A DNA stretch of 64,000 bases from Gemmatimonas phototrophica (lineage in GTDB: Bacteria > Gemmatimonadota > Gemmatimonadetes > Gemmatimonadales > Gemmatimonadaceae): contig NZ_CP011454.1 of assembly GCF_000695095.2 (NCBI RefSeq), positions 2,480,001 through 2,544,000 of the forward strand. Reading direction: 5' to 3'. This document shows, piece after piece, positions 56,862-64,000 of this stretch. Under the pieces are notes generated by a model. The model was not told the DNA's origin and ran no database searches. It saw only the letters and a list, made by a program, of their open reading frames with translations. How positions within the stretch are numbered: the first letter of the stretch is position 1; each line of letters opens with the position of its first letter. Position numbers and translations under genes: made by a program.

Positions 56862-57911
56862 TCAGACCATCGGTTGGCGATGGGCCGCCGCGTAGCGCCC
56901 CGTCACGTAGTGTTCGAGCTGTCGTTCGACATCAGTGAGCAAGCCGCTGGCACCAAAACGAAACAGATGCGGGCGTAACCACCGATCACCCAGCTCCTCT
57001 TTCATGAGAATGAGCCAATCCACCGCCTGCTTGGCGGTCCGGATTCCACCGGCCGGCTTGAAACCCACCTCGTGTCCGGTGCGCTCGCCGAAATCGCGGA
57101 TCATGCGCGTCATGACCAACCCCACTGGCAAGGTGGCGTTGGTTGGCTCTTTGCCGGTGCTGGTCTTGATGAAATCGGAACCGGCCATCATGGCCACCAT
57201 GCTGGCGCGCGCCACGTTGGTCAGCGTGGCCAGTTCCCCTACCCCGAGGATGGTCTTCATGTGCGCGTCACCACAGGCGTCCCGAAACGCCCGTACCTCG
57301 TCGTACAACGCCACCCAGTTGCCGGTGAGTACATAAGCGCGCGTGATCACGATATCGATCTCGGTGGCACCAGCCGCGACACTCGCGTGAATCTCCGCCA
57401 GACGCTGTTCGAACGGTGAGAGGCCCGCCGGAAAGCCGGTACTGACGGCGGCCACCGGAATCCCGCTGCCCCGCAACGCGTCCACGGCGGTGCTGACGTA
57501 CTGGTGGTACACACAGACCGCCCCCGTGGTGAGCGCGAGGTCGCGAATGCCGAGGGCGTCCACCAGTTCGGGCTTGAGCGGATGGGCGGCCTTGGCACAG
57601 AGGCGCCGCACGTTGCCGGGGGTGTCATCGCCGGAGAGCGTCGTGAGGTCCATACAGCTGATCGCCCGCAGGAGCCATGCTGCCTGCCACTCCTTTTTCA
57701 CCGTCCGGCGGCCCGGGAGGCTGCCCACGCGCCGTTCGACGGCACTCCGGTTGACCCGAATCCCCCGCACGACCGAGAGATCCAGCGCGGTCCCGGGGTT
57801 GCGAACGGGGTGGGTATCGGGAGCCAGCCCTGAGGGCCAGCGAACGGCACCCGGTTGAGCCAGGTCCGACGAACGGGAGGGCCGAGGCCCGTGCAGAGGA
57901 GTGACTGTCAT
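56862..57911 (-). CDS. deoC: Deoxyribose-phosphate aldolase
   Basis: A 349-residue class I aldolase that splits 2-deoxyribose 5-phosphate into glyceraldehyde 3-phosphate and acetaldehyde in deoxynucleoside breakdown. The Schiff-base Lys is K249 in DFIKTSTGKE and the second active-site Lys is K285 in GFKPAGGIRTA. An extra ~70 N-terminal residues make it longer than E. coli DeoC, as in the DERA-type group. It is the first gene of the deoC-ALDH16-M3 peptidase operon. Confidence 0.95.
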   Translation of the reverse strand: MTVTPLHGPRPSRSSDLAQPGAVRWPSGLAPDTHPVRNPGTALDLSVVRGIRVNRSAVERRVGSLPGRRTVKKEWQAAWLLRAISCMDLTTLSGDDTPGNVRRLCAKAAHPLKPELVDALGIRDLALTTGAVCVYHQYVSTAVDALRGSGIPVAAVSTGFPAGLSPFEQRLAEIHASVAAGATEIDIVITRAYVLTGNWVALYDEVRAFRDACGDAHMKTILGVGELATLTNVARASMVAMMAGSDFIKTSTGKEPTNATLPVGLVMTRMIRDFGERTGHEVGFKPAGGIRTAKQAVDWLILMKEELGDRWLRPHLFRFGASGLLTDVERQLEHYVTGRYAAAHRQPMV

Positions 57912-58012
57912 GTAAGTTCCAATCTAGGCACGGATCGGGCCACGCGCTCAACTCGCCGTGGGCAGCTGCCGATACCCCCCAACTGGAGAGGAGTACCCTG
58001 ACCGATCAGCCC

Positions 58013-58702
58013 ATGCGCTCCGTTCGACCCACATACCTGCTTGCCGTCCTTTTTACGGCCATCCCGACGCTTATTGCGTTTCCGGGGTGCACGAAGACCG
58101 TGGAAGCCCCTGCGGCGTCCCGGCTGACCATTGTTCAGGGGCACCTGCAACAGGCGGCCGCCGGGACCTTGCTGCCGACGCCGATCGTCCTGCGGGCTTA
58201 CGGGACGGACGGCGCCCCGATTGCCAACATTCCGGTCAGCTTCAATGTGCTGGCGGGTGGGGGGTCGGTTGATCCGGCCACGGCCAAGAGCGATGCCAAC
58301 GGCGAGGTCAAGGCGCGCTGGACGCTGGGTCCCGGGTCGCAGGTCCAGACGGTGGTGGGCAGTGCCCCCGGGGTGGAGCCGATTACCCTCAGCGCGCTCG
58401 GCGTATTGCCCTCGGACATTGTCATCGCGCAGGGGAACAACCAGAGCGCCAAGATCAACGCGGCCTTGCCGGTACAGTTGGTGCTGCGGGTAACAGGTGG
58501 CAACAACGTGCCCATTCCCGGCCAGACGGTGGCGCTGGCGATCACCGCCGGTGGCGGCAGTCTGTCGCCTCAGTCCGCGGTGACGAATGCCCTTGGCGAA
58601 GTCACCGTCCGGTGGACGCTCGGCCCGCAGGCTGGCCTGCAGACCGCGACGGCCACTTCAGGGACGGTTGGGTCGATCACGATTACTGCCGTCGGCAACT
58701 AG
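58013..58702 (+). CDS. Lipoprotein with two bacterial Ig-like (Big_1-type) repeats
   Basis: A 229-residue surface or periplasmic lipoprotein. The signal peptide ends in FPGC (lipidated Cys near residue 26). Two tandem ~95-residue repeats follow, each ending in a V-x-x-RWTLGP strand (VKARWTLGPGSQ and VTVRWTLGPQAG), typical of invasin-like Ig repeats. The strongest ribosome site (AGGAG at 57989-57993) is 20 bases before the ATG but 5 bases before an in-frame CTG at 57998, so a CTG start is possible. Confidence 0.8.
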   Translation: MRSVRPTYLLAVLFTAIPTLIAFPGCTKTVEAPAASRLTIVQGHLQQAAAGTLLPTPIVLRAYGTDGAPIANIPVSFNVLAGGGSVDPATAKSDANGEVKARWTLGPGSQVQTVVGSAPGVEPITLSALGVLPSDIVIAQGNNQSAKINAALPVQLVLRVTGGNNVPIPGQTVALAITAGGGSLSPQSAVTNALGEVTVRWTLGPQAGLQTATATSGTVGSITITAVGN

Positions 58703-58743
58703 CGCGAATTTCGCGAACCGAACGGCGGGCCCCGGGGTTGGAC

Positions 58744-58767
58744 AAGGGAGTACGTTTAGTCCCTTTT
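58744..58767 (+). terminator. Weak candidate terminator after the Ig-like lipoprotein gene
   Basis: AAGGGA (58744-58749) pairs with TCCCTT (58760-58765) around a 10-base loop, and the T run continues for two bases. A short stem, so low confidence. Confidence 0.3.
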
Positions 58768-58798
58768 CTCACGTCCGACGCGGTACACGTTGTACACC

Positions 58799-59728
58799 AT
58801 GGCTGAAATCGCTCCATCTCCGCAGGCGCCGTTTCACGGCAAAGTGGTTGTCGTGACCGGCGCCAGTGATGGCATTGGGCGTGCGGCGGTGCACCAGTAC
58901 GCCGAAGGCGGTGCCACCGTGGTCATGGTGGGTCGCAACGAAGCCAAGACCCGTGCCGCCGCCCAGGCCATCATGAGCGCCACCGGCCGACGCGACATTA
59001 CCTGGCAGATCGCCGACCTCTCACGGCAGAACGATGTCCGTGAGCTGGCAGACCGGCTGCGTGCTGACCATCCCCGGATCCACGTGCTGGCCAACAACGC
59101 CGGCGCGATGTTTCTCGAGCGGGAGGAGACCCCGGACGGCCACGAGCATACGTTCGCACTGAACCATCTGAGCTACTTCTCGTTGGCGTTGCTCCTGCTG
59201 CCAGCCCTGGTCGCCGCCAGCGTCCCCGGTGCGCCGGCCAGGATCATCAACGTATCCAGCCGGGCGCATGAGAATGCACGACCGGACCTCGACGATTTGC
59301 AGCTGACGCGTGGCTTTGGCGGCTGGCGGGCGTACGCGAACTCCAAGCTGTTCAACATCTGGTTCACGAGCGCACTGGCCCGCCGTCTCCCCTCCGACCG
59401 CGTGGTAGTGCAGTGCCTGCACCCGGGGGTCGTGAGCACGCGCTTTGCCACGAACAATGGCCGGATGGGGCGCGTTCTGCGTGCCGTCATGGACCTGGTG
59501 TCAGTAACGCCTGACGCCGGCGCCGACACCTTGGTGTGGCTCTCCCACGCGCCGGAGGCCCTCGGGCAGAACGGCATGTACTGGGTGAAACGCGCGTTGA
59601 AAACGCCGTCCCGAACAGCCCGGAATGAAACGATGGCGGAGTCGCTGTGGCGCCAGACCGGGGTGTTGGCCGGGCTGGATGCGGATCAGCTGCTGGCACT
59701 GGCGGTGGGGGACCATGTCGCGCCCTGA
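58799..59728 (+). CDS. Short-chain dehydrogenase (retinol-dehydrogenase-like SDR)
   Basis: A 309-residue SDR. The cofactor motif is TGASDGIG near residue 22-29 with R-rich NEAKTRA following strand two (NADP-type), NNAG is at about 99-102, the catalytic Ser is in INVSSRAHE, and the catalytic pair is in AYANSKLFNIWF (YxxxK). The sequence style is that of the retinol dehydrogenase/WWOX-like group with unknown bacterial substrates. Its 3' end overlaps the UbiB-like gene by 14 bases. An in-frame TTG three codons upstream is an alternative start. Confidence 0.9.
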   Translation: MAEIAPSPQAPFHGKVVVVTGASDGIGRAAVHQYAEGGATVVMVGRNEAKTRAAAQAIMSATGRRDITWQIADLSRQNDVRELADRLRADHPRIHVLANNAGAMFLEREETPDGHEHTFALNHLSYFSLALLLLPALVAASVPGAPARIINVSSRAHENARPDLDDLQLTRGFGGWRAYANSKLFNIWFTSALARRLPSDRVVVQCLHPGVVSTRFATNNGRMGRVLRAVMDLVSVTPDAGADTLVWLSHAPEALGQNGMYWVKRALKTPSRTARNETMAESLWRQTGVLAGLDADQLLALAVGDHVAP

Positions 59729-61148
59729 CATTCCCTGGCGCGACCTCCCCCGCCTCTGGACCATTCTCCGACGTCTGGTGCCGTTGGTGGTGTCGCTGCT
59801 GCGCGACCGCAAACGCTGGCTGTGGTGGGGAGCGCCGCGCCCCCGTTCCGCCGCGTTTCATGAGCGACGGGCGCTGCAGTTTGTGCATCAGATTGCCACG
59901 CTGGGACCCACCTTCGTGAAGCTGGCGCAGATCTTTGCCAGTCGGGCAGATCTCATTCCCGAACCGTATCTCCATGCGCTTGGCACGCTCACCGATCGCG
60001 TGCCGCCGGTGCCCTGGAATGACATAGAGCGAACGCTGCGATCCGCATGGCAGGCCTCGCCCGACGACGTCGTGCAGCGACTGAACCGCGAACCCATTGC
60101 GGCCGGTTCACTTGGCCAGGTGCATCGGGCGCAGTATCAGGGACGCGAGGTGGTGGTAAAGGTCCTGCGCCCCGGTGTGGAGGCCGTAGTAGACCGTGAC
60201 GTACGGCTGTCACGCGCCATTGTTGATGCGGTGTACGCGCGTTGGCCGCACATTCACGTGATGGGATTCCGCGTGGTGCTCGATGAGTTTGACCGTCACG
60301 TGCGAGAGGAAATGGATTTCGAACGCGAGGCCATGCAATGCCTGCGCATGCGCGAACGATTTGCCGACGAACCGCGGTTGCGCATCCCGCAGGTGGAGAC
60401 GGCGCTCACCCGTCGTGAAGTGCTCGTGCTGGAGTTTCTGGAAGGCACGCGTATCGATCGACTGGACGCGCAGATCGCCCAGGGGTTGGTGCGTCCGCAG
60501 GTGCTGGCCGAGACGCTGATTGAGACGTACGCCCGCATGATGTTGCGGGACGGTGTCTTTCACGCCGATCCACACCCTGGCAATCTGCTCGTGAACAGCC
60601 GCGGTCAGCTGGTGCTCCTCGACTTCGGCATGGTGATCGACGTGCCGGTCGCCACGCGGCGGGCGCTGTTCGAAACCATCATTGCCGCTATTCGACGGGA
60701 CCCGGCCGGCACGGCCAACGGCTTCTTTGCACTGGGGATGGTCGCGCCGGGAACGGCGCCGGAAACGATGACGGCGCTGGTCGATACGCTGCTGGATATC
60801 GCGTATAGCGAGACGGCCACGATTGAGCGCGCCCGCGTGGTGGCGGACCGTGTCATGCGGGAGCTGTTCAACTGGCCCATCATTTTGCCTGGGGAGTTGG
60901 TGTACTTCGCACGAACGGCGGCGTTAATCGAAGGCATTGGTGCGCGCTATGATCGCAACTTCAACAGCATTCGGGTGGCCTCGCCGGTCATCCTGCGCAT
61001 GCGCAATGAGCTGCTGGCGGTATTGCTCGGCGACAATGGCACGCGCGAACCGCTCGTGACGCTTGCGGCGACACTGGGAGCATTGGCCGGCAGTGCGTAC
61101 ACCGTGGTCAAACGTTTCCTGCCGGAGCGACTGGCCGCGCGGGTGTAA
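59715..61148 (+). CDS. ABC1/UbiB-family atypical kinase-like protein
   Basis: A 477-residue protein with the protein-kinase-like fold of the UbiB family. The A-rich loop reads AAGSLGQVHRA, the ATP-binding Lys is in VVVKVLRPGVE, the catalytic loop is FHADPHPGNLL and the metal motif is LLDFGMVID. Two C-terminal hydrophobic helices are weak here. Family members support ubiquinone/menaquinone lipid handling as ATPases. GGGGGA lies before the ATG, within the end of the SDR gene. It converges on the TamB-like gene with 19 bases between. Confidence 0.92.
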   Translation: MSRPDIPWRDLPRLWTILRRLVPLVVSLLRDRKRWLWWGAPRPRSAAFHERRALQFVHQIATLGPTFVKLAQIFASRADLIPEPYLHALGTLTDRVPPVPWNDIERTLRSAWQASPDDVVQRLNREPIAAGSLGQVHRAQYQGREVVVKVLRPGVEAVVDRDVRLSRAIVDAVYARWPHIHVMGFRVVLDEFDRHVREEMDFEREAMQCLRMRERFADEPRLRIPQVETALTRREVLVLEFLEGTRIDRLDAQIAQGLVRPQVLAETLIETYARMMLRDGVFHADPHPGNLLVNSRGQLVLLDFGMVIDVPVATRRALFETIIAAIRRDPAGTANGFFALGMVAPGTAPETMTALVDTLLDIAYSETATIERARVVADRVMRELFNWPIILPGELVYFARTAALIEGIGARYDRNFNSIRVASPVILRMRNELLAVLLGDNGTREPLVTLAATLGALAGSAYTVVKRFLPERLAARV

Positions 61149-61167
61149 TGGGCTCGCTCAAGCGCGC

Positions 61168-64000
61168 CTAGAAGATCCACTCGCGGAACAGATCGAAACC
61201 AAACTGCAACCGCGGGAACGCGTCGCCTGCGGGGCGTGTGCAGGGTGCGGATCCGGGATCCACACCCACCTGCCCCCACCAGTTGCGCGCAATGCGATAC
61301 TCGGCCGCAATGCCGCCCCACAGGCTCGCCCCGCGCTGGGTCGCCTGCCCTGCTCCCCGACAGATGCCGGTGTTGAGGCGCAGGAAGGTACGCTCTCCCA
61401 CCTGCTTGCCGGCAGTGATACTGAGGTTGTTGATGAGTGACGTACCACTCATGGTGGCGTCCTGCTGACTGCCGCCCGTGCTGACCTGAATGGTATTCAC
61501 CGGCAACCACCGCTGCAGCGCGCCTTCAACAAACCCGCCGACCGAGGGCAGCAGCACGCCGGTTACGGCTCGCACCGTACTCTGGCTCTGTCCGTCGAGG
61601 GCGAATGTTGGTGCTCCGAAAATGAGCAGTGAAATGATTTCACTTTCGGGGGCGCTGGCATACAGCGGATCCGAACTGGACAACGTCAATTCGGGTTTGT
61701 CGTAGTTCCCGCCAATGTGCACCCGCACCGGAATTTCCGAACCGCCCGCAACACGTACCACATTGGTGGCACTGATATCGAGCGTGGGGGGAATGGCGCT
61801 ATTGCCAAAGAAGCGTACCCGTCCGGAGTCCACGCTGAAGCTGCGGTTCACGACGCCCAACTCCAGACGGTACTGCCCGCGATTGGCGAGAATTTCCCCA
61901 TCCAACGCCAGCAGATCACCATCCATGGTCACACTCAGCGCACCGGTGAGCTTCACCCGCGCTTCCGGCGTTTGCACCCAGACATCGTTGCCCATTTCGA
62001 CGCGTGCATTGGACACCGTGAGAGAAGACCCCAGGCGAGACAACGACTGCGCCGCACTTTCAGCCACCGGCACCTCGTCGGCGCCCAGCAGCGCGCGGGC
62101 GGCGCTGCTGGAGAGATCAAGCGCGGCGCGGGCACCCAGCGGATCCACCACGAGATTGGCGCGCGGCACAACCAGTGTACCGCTGACGACCGGCCGCGAT
62201 ACGGGCCCGTTCACCCGCACGTTGCCGCTCAGATCGAGGTCGGTGCCGTCGCGTTGGCGCGAGACAATGAAATCCCGCGCGGTGAGTTGCAGATCAACGG
62301 ACGCCGGCGTGTCACCGGAGGCAAAGCGCAGCACGCCCGTCGCCCCCACCGTGTCGCCAACGCCACCGCTGCGCAAGCGGAACGACTGCATGACCAGAGA
62401 ATCGGCATCGGCGCGGAGCTCAACTTGGCCACCCGTGGGTTCGATGCCAAGTCCGGCCACGCGGGCCCCGGCGTCGGTCAACACCACGGTCCCCTGAGCG
62501 GTTGGTCGTTCGAAGGTGCCGCCAATAGCCAGCCGGCCCGTTAGCAAACCATGGAGCCGCGTGACGCCGTCAATGAACAGCGGCAAGGCCGACAATCGCA
62601 GCGAGTCAGCAAGCACCTCCCCTTCCACGCCATCAGACAGCATCCGCTTCTTCACGGTGCCAATCGTAAGGTCGATGGGGAGTCGCCCCTCAGCGCGCAG
62701 GGTGCCCCCGGTCGTGTCACTGATGGACGCCCTCCCGGTGAGGCGCTTCTCGGCATAGCTACCCGTACTGGCAATCTGCGGGGCCTGCAGTCCCTCAATG
62801 CCGACGGAATCGGCGACCACATCCCACGCCATCACGGGCGCCGCGCGCGAACCGGCAAGTGTGGCGTGTCCACTGATGGTACCGGCGACCGGTCGGGTGC
62901 CGGCCAGCAGCGCGCTCACCTCGCCAAACGGGAATCGCTCCACACGAAGATCACCACGGACCGGCCCGCGCGACGGCACCTCCGCGCTGACGGCCAGTAC
63001 ACCACCCACCGATGAACGCAGTTCGGAAGGCCGCACCACCAGCCCGGCGCTATCGGTGACCACGGCAATGGGCTGGGCCGACCGCCACGACACGCTGTCG
63101 TAGCTCAAGCGCAATGAGTCCACCAGGACCGTGGTCCGACTGCCTTGGGCCGCATACGCCCCCCGCGCCACCAGGTGCGCGTCGTCATCGGTGCTCACAT
63201 CGAGGACAAGCCGACCGCTGTCGGGGTTGGCATCGGCCACCCGGAAGTTGGCCGACTGAATGCGCACCGCACCAAGACCAGTGATGCCGTCCGCGTTGGC
63301 CGCCCCTTCAAAGGCCGGCCGGCGGAACAGGTCAGTCGCGCGCGCCGATCCAAAAACCCGACCCACATGAATGGCGCCAACCTGCACCTCGCGGGCCCCG
63401 AGGGCGATGGTCGCATCGGCCTTGGTCAGACTGCCATACAGAAAGCCGGACAGCGACGCGTCACCGCGCAACGTATCGGCCGCCGTGGTGCGCATGGATT
63501 CGGCCAGCGCCGAATCAACCGGCTGCATCATGTCGGCAAGGCGCTGCAACTGACCGCGCACGGCTTCGAGAGAGTCCGCACGAATGGAGACCTGCAGCGT
63601 GTCAACGGCCATGGTGTCGTGCGCCAGCGCCCCGCGGGCTTCCATGAGCAGCCCTCCCAACCGCCCGAGGGCCGAATCCACAACGAGACGCCTGGCCCCC
63701 AGCGCAGCACTGGCCACGAGATCAAAGGCTGGCCGATCGTTGGATTCCTGTTGGGTGATGGCGATCTCGCCGCCCCCTTCAACGGACCTCGCCGACAGCG
63801 TGTCTCCGCGTGCCACTGCGGTGCTATCCAATGGCCCGCGACCAAAGAGTCGCACCGTGCCGTTCAGCGACGTGGACGGCATGGATGCCGTGCCGAACCA
63901 GGCACGCACGTCGAAGTCGCTGATCTGGCCGGCTGCCGTGCCGCGCCACTCACGCGCCGTGAGTGCGGCCATGCCATCAAGGGAGAGCGATGTGCCAAGG
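61168..64000 (-). CDS. TamB-like translocation/assembly protein, C-terminal part (runs off the window)
   Basis: The visible 943 or so residues are the C-terminal part of a very long protein; the frame continues without a stop to the window edge, so the ATG at 63972 is internal. It consists of repeated short beta strands with hydrophobic-polar alternation, as in the beta-taco groove of TamB/AsmA-like proteins, and ends with a TamB domain (GTVVLTDAGARVAG, NRGQYRLELGVVNRSF, FFGNSAIPPTLDI, ending FGFDLFREWIF with a terminal Phe). Such proteins span the periplasm and carry phospholipids or help outer-membrane protein assembly. No partner TamA is visible. Confidence 0.9.
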   Translation of the reverse strand, partial: LGTSLSLDGMAALTAREWRGTAAGQISDFDVRAWFGTASMPSTSLNGTVRLFGRGPLDSTAVARGDTLSARSVEGGGEIAITQQESNDRPAFDLVASAALGARRLVVDSALGRLGGLLMEARGALAHDTMAVDTLQVSIRADSLEAVRGQLQRLADMMQPVDSALAESMRTTAADTLRGDASLSGFLYGSLTKADATIALGAREVQVGAIHVGRVFGSARATDLFRRPAFEGAANADGITGLGAVRIQSANFRVADANPDSGRLVLDVSTDDDAHLVARGAYAAQGSRTTVLVDSLRLSYDSVSWRSAQPIAVVTDSAGLVVRPSELRSSVGGVLAVSAEVPSRGPVRGDLRVERFPFGEVSALLAGTRPVAGTISGHATLAGSRAAPVMAWDVVADSVGIEGLQAPQIASTGSYAEKRLTGRASISDTTGGTLRAEGRLPIDLTIGTVKKRMLSDGVEGEVLADSLRLSALPLFIDGVTRLHGLLTGRLAIGGTFERPTAQGTVVLTDAGARVAGLGIEPTGGQVELRADADSLVMQSFRLRSGGVGDTVGATGVLRFASGDTPASVDLQLTARDFIVSRQRDGTDLDLSGNVRVNGPVSRPVVSGTLVVPRANLVVDPLGARAALDLSSSAARALLGADEVPVAESAAQSLSRLGSSLTVSNARVEMGNDVWVQTPEARVKLTGALSVTMDGDLLALDGEILANRGQYRLELGVVNRSFSVDSGRVRFFGNSAIPPTLDISATNVVRVAGGSEIPVRVHIGGNYDKPELTLSSSDPLYASAPESEIISLLIFGAPTFALDGQSQSTVRAVTGVLLPSVGGFVEGALQRWLPVNTIQVSTGGSQQDATMSGTSLINNLSITAGKQVGERTFLRLNTGICRGAGQATQRGASLWGGIAAEYRIARNWWGQVGVDPGSAPCTRPAGDAFPRLQFGFDLFREWIF

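Overview
The window is 64 kb of visibly GC-rich bacterial chromosome, densely coding, with many 1-4 nt gene overlaps (ATGA, TGATG). The gene content suggests an aerobic Gram-negative bacterium: a complete alternative complex III (ACIII) operon, a TamB-like envelope protein, a PEP-CTERM protein, several secreted or lipidated proteins, Mn-type superoxide dismutase and a class II photolyase. ACIII together with PEP-CTERM sorting and this general gene style points to Gemmatimonadota or a close relative. That placement is an inference, because no rRNA gene is present. I see no CRISPR array, prophage, insertion sequence or integron.

Layout. 1-4.0 kb (minus): two two-component systems in one overlapping gene string. 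4.2-7.1 kb: Hsp20, a peroxiredoxin and a REC-GGDEF-EAL protein. 7.2-10.4 kb (minus): a hybrid histidine kinase and a sterol-desaturase-family gene, each cut by one in-frame stop codon, followed by tRNA-Ala(TGC). 10.7-13.8 kb: an SDR gene overlapping PEP synthase. 13.9-17.2 kb: flotillin with an NfeD-like partner, a PEP-CTERM protein and an orphan gene. 17.2-25.0 kb (minus): the ACIII operon actABCDEF, which passes quinol electrons towards cytochrome c; no terminal oxidase lies beside it. 25.4-38.3 kb: a saccharide and amino-compound catabolic region with two paired amidohydrolases, a class III aminotransferase, TrmJ, a heparinase II/III-like lyase, a peptide-type ABC binding protein with two divergently placed permeases (no ATPase), and a GH38 alpha-mannosidase. 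38.3-43.4 kb: DedA, SodA, a TauE/SafE transporter, a Yip1-type membrane protein and arginine decarboxylase. 43.5-49.3 kb: an AIM24 protein, an S9 peptidase, a DUF502 membrane protein and an amidohydrolase. 49.4-51.8 kb: a photolyase-oxidase fusion. 51.8-57.9 kb (minus): a LolA-like secreted protein, an M3 peptidase, a double-domain ALDH16-type dehydrogenase and DeoC. 58-64 kb: an Ig-like lipoprotein, an SDR, a UbiB/ABC1 kinase and the C-terminal part of a TamB-like protein.

The most interesting items are: the single polypeptide joining a class II photolyase to a renalase-like flavin oxidoreductase; two neighbouring conserved genes each broken by one nonsense codon; an NtrC-type regulator with a damaged sigma54-contact loop and Walker B; a 68-bp-arm inverted repeat between sodA and a TauE/SafE gene; an amidohydrolase pair in which one partner has lost its metal ligands; and the ALDH16-DeoC pairing.
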